64,000 nucleotides of DNA from Candidatus Neomicrothrix sp. UBA2517 (GCA_002341185.1 DDNP01000026.1:71733-135732); one strand, 5' to 3'; numbered from the stretch's first letter, positions 9,271 to 18,837 are shown. The notes: generated from the letters alone by a model not told the origin. Translations and numbers: made by a program.

Positions 9271-10064
9271 TGGCAATTCATAGAAACAAACACGGTGAGG
9301 ATTTATCAGAAGAGGATATCGATTTCGTAAAAAACTACGAGCCAAGAGATTATCCTCCTAATGCTGTAACAGCGGATGTGATCCTATTGACCATACGCTC
9401 AGGACGATTAGCTGTTTTACTAGTTGAGCGTGCAAGCCCACCACAAGGCGGTTCTTGGGCTCTACCTGGAGGTCATCTGAATCCAGAAGAGTCAATACAT
9501 GAAACTGCATTAAGAGAACTAGCTGAGAAAACTGGATTTGCAGCAGAGCCTGCGCACCTAGAGCAATTGCAGACATATTCCACTCCAGGGCGGGATGCTA
9601 GAGACACAAAAATGAGAGTTACCTCTGTGGCTTATCTAGCATTTATGCCTGACCCAGGCACTCCAAAAGCAGGTTCGGATGCTCGCTCGGCACGATTCTG
9701 GGCAGTAGATGATCTTCCCGAATTTAACTCGCAGTTAACTTGGGAGGAAGGCCCAGTTCTTGCTTTCGATCATGCTGCTATGCTTCGGGATGGTCTTGAA
9801 CGAGCTGCATCAAAGCTAGAGTACACCACTCTTGCAACAGCGTTTGTAGACGAGCAATTTACTATTTCTGACCTACGTCGCGTTTATGAAGCAGTCTGGA
9901 GAAGCATTATTGATGCTCCAAACTTTTCTCGTAAAGTTAAAGCTACATCTGGTTTTATAGAACCAACGGGAGTAAAGCGTGCCACTGGTAGAGCGCCCGC
10001 AGGCCTATTTGTTAAAGGGGAGGCAGACATCATATCACCACCATTTTTTAGGCCTGCAGATTAG
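9270..10064 (+). CDS. nrtR: NrtR-like Nudix-related transcriptional regulator of NAD metabolism
   Basis: 264 residues: an N-terminal Nudix-like domain (about 30-160) joined to a C-terminal winged-helix region (about 165-235, including RRVYEAVWRSI). The Nudix box runs from G68 to F90, but the REUXEE core reads RELAEK, with K87 replacing the second metal-binding Glu. That fits NrtR proteins, which use the domain to sense ADP-ribose-type ligands instead of hydrolysing them. As the last gene of pncB-pncA-nrtR it is likely an autoregulating repressor of NAD salvage. An active Nudix hydrolase is the less likely alternative. Confidence 0.88.
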   Translation: MAIHRNKHGEDLSEEDIDFVKNYEPRDYPPNAVTADVILLTIRSGRLAVLLVERASPPQGGSWALPGGHLNPEESIHETALRELAEKTGFAAEPAHLEQLQTYSTPGRDARDTKMRVTSVAYLAFMPDPGTPKAGSDARSARFWAVDDLPEFNSQLTWEEGPVLAFDHAAMLRDGLERAASKLEYTTLATAFVDEQFTISDLRRVYEAVWRSIIDAPNFSRKVKATSGFIEPTGVKRATGRAPAGLFVKGEADIISPPFFRPAD

Positions 10065-10127
10065 GAAACAATAACTATATGGAGTTTGCAAATTATCGAA
10101 AGATTTTAGATACCCTTACGGAACCAA

Positions 10128-10211
10128 GCGCCGGTGGCGGAATTGGCAGACGCGCAGGGTTTAGGTCCCTGTGTCCATTAGGATGTGTGGGTTCAAGTCC
10201 CACCCGGCGCA
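10128..10211 (+). tRNA. tRNA-Leu (anticodon TAG)
   Basis: An 84-base cloverleaf. The 5' acceptor strand GCGCCGG (10128-10134) pairs with CCGGCGC (10204-10210), with A as discriminator. The anticodon stem CAGGG/CCCTG closes the loop TTTAGGT, giving anticodon TAG. A long variable arm typical of leucine tRNA follows, then the T arm GGGTTCAAGTCCC. The 3' CCA is not encoded (CACA follows), so CCA must be added by nucleotidyltransferase. A weak TTTGCA...TAGATA pair at 10085-10112 could be its promoter. Confidence 0.97.
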
Positions 10212-10286
10212 CACAAATAATAAAATATGGCGTAGATAAATAAAACCTCTAAAATCAAAACAGGAAACCATGACTGGAGTGGAACA

Positions 10287-10880
10287 ATGAACATCAATAC
10301 TCAAGCATCTGACGACATTTCTCGTTTAGCTGGACAATTCAATATCTATTCACAGTTATTAAGGAACCGTATCGTTATGCTGTGGGATCAAGTTGACGAT
10401 GATATTGCAAAAGAAATAACTGCACAATTGCTTTATTTGGAAGGTGAAGATTCGGAAAAAGACATCTGGTTGTATATCAATTCGCCTGGTGGTTCTGTTA
10501 CTGCCGGAATGGCCATATACGACACCATGCAATTGATTAAACCGGATGTCGCAACTTTAAGCTTAGGCTTAGCAGCTTCAATGGGGCAGTTTCTTCTCGG
10601 GGCAGGAGCACAGGGTAAGCGATACTCATTAAAGCATGCTCGAATCATGATGCACCAACCACTTGGCGGAATCCAAGGTCAAGCGTCAGATATTGCCATA
10701 CAAGCAGAACAACTTAGTTATATAAAAAAATTAATGGCTGAGTTGATAGCTGGACATACTGGGCAAACGGTTGAACAGGTTCAAGCTGATTCGGACCGAG
10801 ATCGATGGTTTACAGCTGAAGAAGCAAAGGAATATGGCATTGTAGATCACGTCATCACAAGTCGTGGAGAGGTCGATTAA
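10287..10880 (+). CDS. clpP: ATP-dependent Clp protease proteolytic subunit
   Basis: Serine peptidase of the Clp degradation machine; 197 residues. The triad is S98 (GLAASMGQF), H123 (MMHQPLGG) and D172, with INSPGGSV at the oligomer interface. The start is ATG with GGAG upstream. In many actinobacteria two clpP genes sit beside clpX; here a single copy stands alone behind tRNA-Leu with no Clp ATPase in the window. It ends nine bases from the convergent lipoprotein gene. Confidence 0.97.
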   Translation: MNINTQASDDISRLAGQFNIYSQLLRNRIVMLWDQVDDDIAKEITAQLLYLEGEDSEKDIWLYINSPGGSVTAGMAIYDTMQLIKPDVATLSLGLAASMGQFLLGAGAQGKRYSLKHARIMMHQPLGGIQGQASDIAIQAEQLSYIKKLMAELIAGHTGQTVEQVQADSDRDRWFTAEEAKEYGIVDHVITSRGEVD

Positions 10881-10889
10881 TTTCACGAA

Positions 10890-11336
10890 TTAATTATTGA
10901 GATCTAATGGAATTTCCGTCGTGGGAAACTGCGATTCAGTTTCAAAATCTATTCCGCAAACGCTTTCACCATAATCCTCAAAATCTTCTATAGACCCGAT
11001 ACTGTCATTAATTTTATTTTGGAATTCAAGAAGGACTGTAGGTCTATTATCAGGTGATGATGCTAAGAGGGCATCGAGTATCTCTATATATAAATTGACC
11101 ACTTTCTCTGCGCTCTCAGCTATCTCATCTGGGGGTTCCTTCATTAGTTTTTGAAGGTCCTGAATTGCTTTCTCAACACTCTCAATATTATTAAATCCGT
11201 AGTTATTCAAAGGCGCATTTGGTTGAGCGACTTCAATGAAATTTGCACAGAACGCTAGCGGGTCAGTTGGGGTTTCTTGGGTGCAACCAGCAGGTAGATG
11301 AAGGAGCAGAAGAGTTGCACAAATGAACTTCCGCAT
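10890..11336 (-). CDS. Putative lipoprotein of unknown function
   Basis: 148 residues with an N-terminal signal-like stretch (MRKFICATLLLLHLPAGC). PAGC resembles a lipobox, with Pro at the -3 position where Leu is usual, so lipidation is likely but not certain. The mature part is acidic, with a helical-looking region and a second Cys pair (AFCANF and SVCGID) that could form a disulfide. It begins three bases after the rpe stop, so it is probably co-transcribed with rpe. I do not recognise a family. Confidence 0.7.
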   Translation of the reverse strand: MRKFICATLLLLHLPAGCTQETPTDPLAFCANFIEVAQPNAPLNNYGFNNIESVEKAIQDLQKLMKEPPDEIAESAEKVVNLYIEILDALLASSPDNRPTVLLEFQNKINDSIGSIEDFEDYGESVCGIDFETESQFPTTEIPLDLNN

Positions 11337-11339
11337 GCT

Positions 11340-12026
11340 TTAGGCGTCGGACGCAATCTTCCGTAGATCATGAATCGCCTTACCAGGTCCGTCAGGGTGA
11401 TTAAAGATTGCGCTTCCAGCCACAAAGACATTGGCTCCAGCATGCGTGGCTTGAGCGATCGTATTTTCATTTATCCCACCGTCTATCTCAATATTTATAG
11501 ACAGCTCTTGCTCATTAACCATTTCTTTTAATCTAGTTATTTTGATTTCTTGTGATGACAGGTATTTTTGACCTCCGAAACCGGGATTAACTGACATAAT
11601 CAATACTTGGTCAACTAAATGCAGTACGTTTGAGATGCTTTCAATTGGTGTTGATGGGTTTAAAGTTACACCAGCTTTTGCTCCCGAACTTAAAATGACA
11701 TTCAAGGTTCTGTCCAGGTGGCGAACAGATTCAACATGCACCATGATAAGATCACAACCTGCTTCAATAAACATCGGTGATAGGAGATCTGGGTCCTCTA
11801 CCATGAGATGAGCTTCGAAAGGTAAAGAAACACTTTTGCGACAAGATGCAACGGTGTCAGGACCAATTGTAAGATTCGGAACGAAATTTCCATCCATTAT
11901 GTCCCAATGGATTCTATCTGCTCCAGCTTCCTCTAAAGTTTCCAGTTCTGCGCCTAAACGACTAAAATCCGCTGGAAGGATTGAAGGGCAGATTTCTATT
12001 TGAGACTCTCCTCCACTCATCATCAT
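11340..12026 (-). CDS. rpe: Ribulose-phosphate 3-epimerase
   Basis: Interconverts ribulose-5- and xylulose-5-phosphate in the pentose phosphate pathway; 228 residues or slightly fewer. Motifs are ICPSILPADFS, the metal-binding HWDIMDGNFVPN, EAHLMVEDP, MSVNPGFGGQ and IEIDGGIN. Three ATG codons in a row (12026, 12023, 12020) follow a strong GGGAGG site on the minus strand; the third gives the best spacing. This head gene therefore uses a Shine-Dalgarno site, unlike many neighbours. Confidence 0.95.
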   Translation of the reverse strand: MMMSGGESQIEICPSILPADFSRLGAELETLEEAGADRIHWDIMDGNFVPNLTIGPDTVASCRKSVSLPFEAHLMVEDPDLLSPMFIEAGCDLIMVHVESVRHLDRTLNVILSSGAKAGVTLNPSTPIESISNVLHLVDQVLIMSVNPGFGGQKYLSSQEIKITRLKEMVNEQELSINIEIDGGINENTIAQATHAGANVFVAGSAIFNHPDGPGKAIHDLRKIASDA

Positions 12027-12124
12027 TTCCTCCCTTTTCAGTGACTCGCTTAGACTACATTATTCCTCAAATAATATCTTCTCACGAGATAATTACTTCT
12101 TTAATGATGAGTCTCATCTAATCG

Positions 12125-13489
12125 TTAGTTATCAGATGAAATAATGACATTTGGGTTAAGGATAGCTTTGGGGTCAAAGGCTTTCTTTATTTCTCTAAAA
12201 AGTTCAATCTCCGCTTCATTACGCTGTAGGTGCAGATATGGCGCTTTCGCTCGACCAATCCCATGTTCTGCAGAGATACTTCCCTCAAGAGAAACAACGA
12301 ACTCTAGTACTTTCTCTTCCATCTTTTTAACGGTGGGTTCTGAATACAAGATATTAAGATGCATATTTCCATCGGCGGAATGACCAAATATGTAAGGCGA
12401 ACATGCAGGATTTATCTCTTGACACTTTCTTTCAATTTTATTTAGAAAATACTCAAGGTTCTGTAAAGGTAAAGTCACGTCAAGTTTCAGAGGAATTCCT
12501 TTTGAGGATATGGCAAGAGTATGGAGTTCCCTATACTGCCATAGTCTTTGGCTGTCATTATGATTAGTCGCTACTAGAACTGACTCTTGGGATTGGAGAA
12601 CTCTTCCTATCTCTCCATCTAATAATTCATCTGTTATCCCTCCAGGTCCAGCGAATTCGCAGAGAAGGTAGGTACTATGCTTGTCTTCCCAAAGCGGGTG
12701 TAGACTATAAACTTCCTTGATAAGGTCCAACCCCTTTTGGAAGAAAAGTTCGCAGGCTGATATATTTCCATTAGATTTTATGCAGGCTTCGGTTATTTCA
12801 AGCGCTTCCCGAACCGTATTCAATCCAAATAGTAATGTCACTCGCTCCTCTGGTTTTGGCCATAAACGTAGTTTGGCCTGTGTGACAATAGCGAGCGTAC
12901 CTTCACTACCGCATAATAGACTAGGGAAGTGATATCCGGTATTATCCTTTTCTAGACCATTTAAATTTCCCACTATTCTTCCTGCTCCTGTAACAGCTTC
13001 AACACTCACGATCTGGTTACGCGTAGTTCCATACCTAAGAACGTTTAGACCTCCTGCGTTAGTTGCAATTGTCCCTCCGATGGTGGCTGAATCCCTTGCC
13101 CCAAAATCAACTCCGTAAACTAAATTGTGTGAGGAAGCTAAATTCTGAATTTCTGAAATGGTTGCTCCTGCCTCAGCTTGTATGTGGTTTTTGTTGGTAT
13201 TTGAGATACTTAAGTTGTTCATTCTTTTCATTGAAATGATCAATTCCCCATTTAAGGGGACACTCCCGCCGACCATCCCAGTATTACCACCTTGGGTGAC
13301 CACAGCAACCCGATTCATTGAGCACCAACTCAAAACTTTTGATACTTCAATAGTCGATTGGGGGAAAACAATAGCAGGAGCAAAACCTTTATATCTTGAC
13401 GTCCAATCATTGCTATATGATTGAACAAGATCGGGGTCTTGATATACACGGTCTTTGCCCAACAGGCCTTCTAATTCTGCAAGATGCAC
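12125..13489 (-). CDS. FAD-binding D-2-hydroxyacid dehydrogenase (GlcD / D-2-hydroxyglutarate or D-lactate dehydrogenase family)
   Basis: 454 residues. An N-terminal FAD_binding_4 (PCMH-type) domain carries TQGGNTGMVGGSVPL and RDSATIGGTIATNAGG. A C-terminal FAD-oxidase domain carries the metal and active-site histidines in GHSADGNMHLN and SAEHGIGRAKAPY. The family oxidises D-2-hydroxyacids such as glycolate, D-lactate or D-2-hydroxyglutarate and passes electrons to a carrier; the exact substrate is open. The start codon is GTG (13489-13487), preceded by the box at 13496-13501. It is divergent from menD. Confidence 0.88.
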   Translation of the reverse strand: MHLAELEGLLGKDRVYQDPDLVQSYSNDWTSRYKGFAPAIVFPQSTIEVSKVLSWCSMNRVAVVTQGGNTGMVGGSVPLNGELIISMKRMNNLSISNTNKNHIQAEAGATISEIQNLASSHNLVYGVDFGARDSATIGGTIATNAGGLNVLRYGTTRNQIVSVEAVTGAGRIVGNLNGLEKDNTGYHFPSLLCGSEGTLAIVTQAKLRLWPKPEERVTLLFGLNTVREALEITEACIKSNGNISACELFFQKGLDLIKEVYSLHPLWEDKHSTYLLCEFAGPGGITDELLDGEIGRVLQSQESVLVATNHNDSQRLWQYRELHTLAISSKGIPLKLDVTLPLQNLEYFLNKIERKCQEINPACSPYIFGHSADGNMHLNILYSEPTVKKMEEKVLEFVVSLEGSISAEHGIGRAKAPYLHLQRNEAEIELFREIKKAFDPKAILNPNVIISSDN

Positions 13490-13495
13490 AATTTG

Positions 13496-13501
13496 ATCGT
13501 A
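13496..13501 (-). promoter_or_regulatory. -10-like box TACGAT of a leaderless start for the hydroxyacid dehydrogenase
   Basis: Minus-strand TACGAT, then CAAATT, then the GTG start at 13489. Confidence 0.5.
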
Positions 13502-13567
13502 ATGCCGTCATCTTCTTGATAGAAGGATAGGAATCGTTAAACATAGCTAATATTGCTCTTTCTCTCC

Positions 13568-13573
13568 TACACT
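13568..13573 (+). promoter_or_regulatory. -10-like box TACACT of a leaderless start for menD
   Basis: TACACT ends six bases before GTG 13580 and picks that codon over the upstream TTG at 13553. Confidence 0.5.
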
Positions 13574-13579
13574 TTTAGT

Positions 13580-15307
13580 GTGAACAAAAAATCAGGGAAT
13601 AATTTGCATCAGCAGTCTCCATACCCCTTTGCGATACGCTTCTTTAATGAAATGAAAGCACTGGGGGTCAGAGAAGTAGCAGTTTCGCCTGGTTCCCGGA
13701 ACACACCTCTAGTTCTAGCAGCTGATGTAACGGGACTAGATGTAAAAGTTTTTCTCGATGAACGAGTTGCTGGTTTCTATGCACTTGGTAATGCCAAGGT
13801 AACTAATGCTCCAGTGATACTGGTCTGCACATCTGGAACTGCTTTAGCAAATTACCTACCAGCTGTTATCGAAGCAAATCATTCTGGAACACCTATGGTT
13901 ATTTGTTCAGCTGACCGCCCTCCTGAATTACGGCAGTGGGGTGCTGGTCAGACGATCGACCAAGTTCAACTATATGGAGGGAACGTCAGATGGTTCTATG
14001 ATTTACCAGTCCCAAATAATGCGTCTTTAGAATTGGCACAAAATATAGCTCTACGAGCCTGGGACAGGTCGGTTGTCGCCGGTGGCCCCGTGCACCTTAA
14101 TTGGCCTCTGCAGAAGCCGCTTGAACCTCCGGCGGACTTAGAAGTTCCAAAGGCTAAATTAAAACCGTTTAATAGTCCTAATTATTGTGAAGCTGGAGCG
14201 CAAAGATTAATTGAGTTAGCTGGGGAATATGAAAACGGTTTGATATCTGTGGGGCCGAATGATTTAAGTAGCGATACGATTGAACAAATTGGCCGATTTT
14301 CAGAAATAGCGAGTTGGCCAGTCATAGCCGACCCTGCTTCACAAATGCGAGGGAGGGCATCTGCAGGATCAATCGTCACAACAGGTGAGATACTATGTGG
14401 ATCAAATCTCTTTTCTGATCTACTCGGTTCTTTGGATGTTGTAGTTCAAGTTGGTTTGGCACCTACTTCAAAAGCATATAAAGAATGGCTGACCGAAAAT
14501 CCCCCGAAACAACACATTCTGATATCACCCAATACTGACTGGGTTGACTCAAGTAATGCCATATCCGAGACCTACCACGGTGACCCTTTCTATGTATTTA
14601 CCCAAGAAAAAGACGTCTTAAGATCAGGTTCTCACTGGTTGAAGCGATGGAAATATGGTAACGAAATTGCTTCATACACAATTCAGCAACAATTACTCGA
14701 TGACGGGAACGAATTCTCTATTGTAAGTGCTGTAATAGAAGCAATAGAAGACAACTCTAAGATAATGCTGTCCAATTCAATGGTTATTCGTGATGCCGAA
14801 CTGGGCTTTCAAAATAACAAAATTGCTTATCGAACTTTATGCAACAGAGGTGCAAATGGAATAGACGGAATTATTTCGACGTCTTTAGGTGCATCATTTG
14901 GCTCTGAGGAGAAAGTAGTTTCAATCATCGGTGATGTAGCTACAACACATGATTTCGGAGGAATCCTCGCCGCAGTTCGGTTAGAGGCTGATATGACAAT
15001 AGTGATGTTGGATAATGGAGGAGGTGGAATATTCTCTTTTCTTCCCATAAATAATGAAATCAATGAAGATCAATTTAAAAAATATTTCCTCACATCTCCA
15101 GATCTTCCCTTTACAAATATTTTCAAGTCATTAGGGATAGAAATTTCTACTCCGGTATCAATTAGTGAATTAATAACAGACGTTAAAAAGTCAATGCTCA
15201 AAACCGGTCTTTCCATTATCTACTATCAAAGCGATACAAGCGCAACGGTACGGATTTTAAGGTCAATCAGGGAAGCATTTGACCATGAAATCGCTAAAGG
15301 GGAATAG
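13580..15307 (+). CDS. menD: SEPHCHC synthase MenD (menaquinone biosynthesis)
   Basis: A thiamine-diphosphate enzyme joining isochorismate and 2-oxoglutarate, the first committed menaquinone step; about 575 residues. N-terminal motifs are VSPGSRNTPL and TSGTALANYLPAVIEA with SADRPPELR. The ThDP motif lies near the C-terminus (SIIGDVATTHD to DNGGGGIFSFLP). GTG 13580 is favoured on promoter spacing. It heads menD-menH-menC; menF, menB and menA are not in the window. Confidence 0.95.
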   Translation: MNKKSGNNLHQQSPYPFAIRFFNEMKALGVREVAVSPGSRNTPLVLAADVTGLDVKVFLDERVAGFYALGNAKVTNAPVILVCTSGTALANYLPAVIEANHSGTPMVICSADRPPELRQWGAGQTIDQVQLYGGNVRWFYDLPVPNNASLELAQNIALRAWDRSVVAGGPVHLNWPLQKPLEPPADLEVPKAKLKPFNSPNYCEAGAQRLIELAGEYENGLISVGPNDLSSDTIEQIGRFSEIASWPVIADPASQMRGRASAGSIVTTGEILCGSNLFSDLLGSLDVVVQVGLAPTSKAYKEWLTENPPKQHILISPNTDWVDSSNAISETYHGDPFYVFTQEKDVLRSGSHWLKRWKYGNEIASYTIQQQLLDDGNEFSIVSAVIEAIEDNSKIMLSNSMVIRDAELGFQNNKIAYRTLCNRGANGIDGIISTSLGASFGSEEKVVSIIGDVATTHDFGGILAAVRLEADMTIVMLDNGGGGIFSFLPINNEINEDQFKKYFLTSPDLPFTNIFKSLGIEISTPVSISELITDVKKSMLKTGLSIIYYQSDTSATVRILRSIREAFDHEIAKGE

Positions 15308-15312
15308 AAAGA

Positions 15313-16107
15313 ATGACGGATAGTCCTATTCCGCTATATCTTTCAAAAAAACCACGGGATGCTTCAGGCATAATCTTGCATGGTCTTTTGGGGAATAATC
15401 AATCCATGCAGGAATTGGCTGGGTACTTGAGTACTCCATATCTCATTCCAGATTTAGTAGGTCATGGAAAGAGTCCATCTCCGAATGAGCTTAAACATTA
15501 CACGCTTGACGCTATGGCTAGTCAGATTCATAAGATAACTGAGGAATCTTTGCAAACCCCATTCGATTTAATCGGCTACTCCATGGGCGCTCGATTGGCT
15601 CTTCGTTATGCAATAGAAAATAAGAATGATCTTCGGTCCCTAACTTTGATTGGCGGAACTCCCGGAATACAAGAGGATGCCAGTCGACATCAAAGAGCTT
15701 TGGATGACGTTCGTAAGGTTGCGCTTTTAGAAGATAGAGGCATTCTGGAATTCATAAACTTTTGGGAGAAACAACCTATTTTTTCTTCTCAAAGACGATT
15801 ACCAGCTGAAAAGTTATTAGAGCAAAGGCGCATAAGGCTGACAACAAAACCTATGCCCCTAGCTAATCATCTTCGAGCGTCGGGGTCAGGAGTTATGAAC
15901 CCACTATGGAATCAGATTCATGAACTATGTATTCCTGTGTTGATTCTTGTCGGAGCCTATGATGCAAAATATATTGAGATAGGGGAGAGAATGAAATCAA
16001 TAATTCCCATGTCAACGCTAAAAATAATAAATGGAGCAGGTCATGCAGTCCATCTAGAGAAGCCTGAAGAATCTGCTAATGCAATAAATAAATTTATTGG
16101 AGGGTAA
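15313..16107 (+). CDS. menH: SHCHC synthase MenH (alpha/beta hydrolase)
   Basis: Eliminates pyruvate from the MenD product. 264 residues of the alpha/beta-hydrolase fold. The nucleophile elbow is GYSMGARLAL (Ser), the acid lies in VGAYDAKY, and the histidine in GAGHAVHLEKP. HGLLGNNQSM supplies the oxyanion region. It begins five bases after menD, and menC follows with no gap, so the assignment rests on motif plus position; other hydrolases look similar in isolation. Confidence 0.9.
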   Translation: MTDSPIPLYLSKKPRDASGIILHGLLGNNQSMQELAGYLSTPYLIPDLVGHGKSPSPNELKHYTLDAMASQIHKITEESLQTPFDLIGYSMGARLALRYAIENKNDLRSLTLIGGTPGIQEDASRHQRALDDVRKVALLEDRGILEFINFWEKQPIFSSQRRLPAEKLLEQRRIRLTTKPMPLANHLRASGSGVMNPLWNQIHELCIPVLILVGAYDAKYIEIGERMKSIIPMSTLKIINGAGHAVHLEKPEESANAINKFIGG

Positions 16108-17094
16108 ATGATACATATTGAGGAAGCCCATTATCAGTTGAATCAACCAATAATTACATCAAAAGCAAAAATACATTCTAGAAAAGGTTGGATTGTCATC
16201 GCAGTACAAGATAAATTTTCTGGCGTGGGGGAAGTCCTTCCTCTCCATGGATGGTCAAACATCACCACAGAAGAGGCTCTCTCTCAACTTAAAGGGTACC
16301 AGAATTCTGAAACTCCACTTTCTGAACTCTCCAAAGAAGTCCAATCAGCTATTACCATGGCACTTTGGAACCTAGAAGCTTCCAAACAAGGCCGATCTCT
16401 TCTGCAGCATTTAGGAGGGGGCCCAGATAATGTCAATGTTAATGCCTTGCTTGATGGGTCAAGTCAGCGAACTTTGAAAAGAAGTATAGAAGTTTCACGA
16501 TCAAAAGGACTCTCAGTTTTCAAAGTCAAATTGGGGTTTAGCGATGATGAAGAAAGGTTGCAACTGCTCTCAGAGTTGGTAAGAGATGACGAAAAAATTC
16601 GACTTGACCCCAACGGTAACTGGTCTCTTCAATACGCTGTTACCCTTTTAGATAAGGCAAGGAAGCTTCTGGGTGATCGATTGGAATATGTTGAAGACCC
16701 AGTCGCAAGTCTGGAAGATCTCGAGAAGTTGAGAAATATTGTTCCAGTACCGGTTGCTATCGATGGTTTATGGAGTTCAATCGCTGATGGGAAAGCGGTA
16801 ATCCAAGAGAACCTAGGAGAATTTCTTGTGATCAAACCATCATTGATTGGCGGTATAAACCAAACGCTAGAGATCTCTTCGTATGCTCGCAAGAGCAATA
16901 TCCAAACCATTATTTCGTCTACCTATGATGGGCCTGCCGCACTCCAAGCATGGTGTGCTTTAGCTGCAAATGTCGCTCCTAATGTCACACATGGTCTAGG
17001 AACTGCCAGTTTGTTTAAGAATGAACAAATGCATTATTTGATACCGAAAAGTGGAAAAGTCTATTTTGACCCGAAATTAAACTTGGTTTCGTAA
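16108..17094 (+). CDS. menC: o-Succinylbenzoate synthase MenC
   Basis: An enolase-superfamily dehydratase giving o-succinylbenzoate; 328 residues. The catalytic lysine lies in FKVKLGF, metal ligands in RLDPNGNW (Asp), YVEDPV (Glu) and VAIDGLW (Asp), and the second lysine in LVIKPSLIGG. The ATG follows the menH stop directly. The 3' end overlaps the convergent menE by 18 bases. Confidence 0.93.
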   Translation: MIHIEEAHYQLNQPIITSKAKIHSRKGWIVIAVQDKFSGVGEVLPLHGWSNITTEEALSQLKGYQNSETPLSELSKEVQSAITMALWNLEASKQGRSLLQHLGGGPDNVNVNALLDGSSQRTLKRSIEVSRSKGLSVFKVKLGFSDDEERLQLLSELVRDDEKIRLDPNGNWSLQYAVTLLDKARKLLGDRLEYVEDPVASLEDLEKLRNIVPVPVAIDGLWSSIADGKAVIQENLGEFLVIKPSLIGGINQTLEISSYARKSNIQTIISSTYDGPAALQAWCALAANVAPNVTHGLGTASLFKNEQMHYLIPKSGKVYFDPKLNLVS

Positions 17095-18180
17095 AATCTT
17101 ACCTACTGCATTCCGTGGAAGTTCATCAACTATTTCAATAGCTTTAGGTAACGCATAATTCGGTAAAACTTGATTTAACTTCTCTCTAATTTCTTTAATA
17201 TCTATGGTAATAGAAGGATCTAGGGGAACCCCGACGATTGTAACTGCTTGCCCCCACTCTAAATCGTCTCTTCCAACTACCACCTGCTCAGTAAATAGGT
17301 GAAGCGAGTTTAACTCACTCTCCACTAAGTTTGGCCAAACCTTTTCTCCCCCCGTGATGATAGCGTCGTCCAGTCTTCCTGTTACAACAAGTTTCTGGTT
17401 GCTATCAACAAATCCAGCATCTCCGGTTGCAAACCATTGGAGATCCTTCATTTGGACATCATCACCTAAATAACGGTTAAATAAAGTGGGGGTCTGAACC
17501 CATATTTCCCCATCACGTATCTGTAGCTTTACACCCGGTAGGGGAACGCCATCGTAAACAATGCCACTTCCTGTTTCAGTAAGGCCATATGTTCTTATCA
17601 CGTTTTTCGGAAGTGACTGAGAAGCTGCAGATCCACCAATTAGAACTTTACGAAATAAAGAAGCGTTCACCCGCTCTAATGCAGTCGGTACCAAAGATAC
17701 AAGCGTCGAAGTTCTTCTTCCTGCTTCCTCGCAACGCTTAGCATCAAATTTTTCATGCATTCGAAGCCTAACCTCATTATGAAGAGCTCTAGTTACAACT
17801 GAGAAACCTCCAATATGTGAGACAGGCAGACAACAAAGCCATTCATCTGATCCGTTTGCAACGCCCAGTTGAGATGAAGTTATTTGAGATGAAGCTCTTA
17901 TTGCAGTGTGTGTTAGGACAACTCCCTTTGGGTTCCCTGTCGTTCCACTGGTTGCAATCACTAGAGCATCATCAGGTTCCATGGAACAACCATCGAGCCG
18001 ATGTTTACCTGAGATGCTGATAATTTCAGATACGCCGAAAGTTTTGACTAACTCTTCTTTTCTAATTTGGGGTAGTCGTTGGTCAAGAGGGAATACGGAA
18101 TACCCTTTATCCCAAGCTTTGAGAAGATTAGTCAAAAATAAATCGCTCGCCTGCATATCAAGAGCAACTAATTTACCCAT
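17077..18180 (-). CDS. menE: o-Succinylbenzoate-CoA ligase MenE
   Basis: An ANL-superfamily adenylating enzyme of 367 residues, short for the superfamily but usual for actinobacterial MenE. Motifs are the P-loop IATSGTTGNPKGVVLTH, the A5 motif RTYGLTETGSG, the A7 Asp in FATGDAGF with the hinge segment VVTGRLDDAIITGGEKV, and the C-terminal PRNAVGKILR carrying the A10 lysine. It faces menD-menH-menC and overlaps menC, completing four consecutive menaquinone genes. A canonical promoter box was not found ahead of its ATG. Confidence 0.92.
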   Translation of the reverse strand: MGKLVALDMQASDLFLTNLLKAWDKGYSVFPLDQRLPQIRKEELVKTFGVSEIISISGKHRLDGCSMEPDDALVIATSGTTGNPKGVVLTHTAIRASSQITSSQLGVANGSDEWLCCLPVSHIGGFSVVTRALHNEVRLRMHEKFDAKRCEEAGRRTSTLVSLVPTALERVNASLFRKVLIGGSAASQSLPKNVIRTYGLTETGSGIVYDGVPLPGVKLQIRDGEIWVQTPTLFNRYLGDDVQMKDLQWFATGDAGFVDSNQKLVVTGRLDDAIITGGEKVWPNLVESELNSLHLFTEQVVVGRDDLEWGQAVTIVGVPLDPSITIDIKEIREKLNQVLPNYALPKAIEIVDELPRNAVGKILRNQV

Positions 18181-18232
18181 ATACCTAGTTTGGCAGAGAT
18201 CAGGGGATTAGTAGAAGCAGTGATGATTAATG

Positions 18233-18238
18233 TAGTTT
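18233..18238 (+). promoter_or_regulatory. -10-like box TAGTTT of a leaderless start for the LOG-family gene
   Basis: TAGTTT, then TAATCT, then GTG 18245. Confidence 0.45.
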
Positions 18239-18244
18239 TAATCT

Positions 18245-18817
18245 GTGGAACAAATAACTGTATGCGTCTTTTGCGCATCCAAAGATGGAGTCAATGAGGA
18301 CATCCAACAACTCGCAAAAGAGTTGGGCAAACAAATTGCTGGTAATGGGTTACGGTTAGTTTATGGCGGTGCGCAGGTAGGACTCATGGGTTTAGTTGCT
18401 GATGCAGCCCTGGAGAATAATGGAGATGTTATCGGCGTTATTCCGAAGACACTAGCCCAACGCGAAATAGCCCACCCTCGAATAACGTCTTTGGTGGTTA
18501 CTGCAAATATGCATGAGCGGAAAGAAAAGATGTACGACTTGGCTGATGCCTTCATAGCTCTTCCTGGTGGTATGGGAACATTAGAAGAAATTTTTGAAGC
18601 AGCTACATGGACAAAGTTAGGCATGCATACAAATCAAACGTATAAGCCGGTAGTGCTCCTTGACAATGGTAAATTCTGGAAAGATATAATTAGTTTCCTT
18701 GACTTTCAAGTCTCCGCTGGGTTTGTCAGTAAAGAGAGCAGAGAAATAGTTCTCAGCGCTTCAACAGTCAATGAGGCAATTAGATTAGCCATAGAAATAT
18801 CTGCAGTTCGTAGCTGA
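18245..18817 (+). CDS. LOG-family protein (cytokinin riboside 5'-monophosphate phosphoribohydrolase type)
   Basis: 190 residues. The Rossmann-like fold carries the LOG signature LPGGMGTLEEIFEAATW and the upstream GLRLVYGGAQVGLMG nucleotide-binding segment. Family members hydrolyse nucleoside monophosphates to base and ribose phosphate; in bacteria the physiological substrate is often not cytokinin. The start is GTG. It is divergent from menE and followed 32 bases later by the haemoglobin gene, which has its own promoter-like box. Confidence 0.9.
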   Translation: MEQITVCVFCASKDGVNEDIQQLAKELGKQIAGNGLRLVYGGAQVGLMGLVADAALENNGDVIGVIPKTLAQREIAHPRITSLVVTANMHERKEKMYDLADAFIALPGGMGTLEEIFEAATWTKLGMHTNQTYKPVVLLDNGKFWKDIISFLDFQVSAGFVSKESREIVLSASTVNEAIRLAIEISAVRS

Positions 18818-18837
18818 ATTCCTAAACTTTAAGGGAG

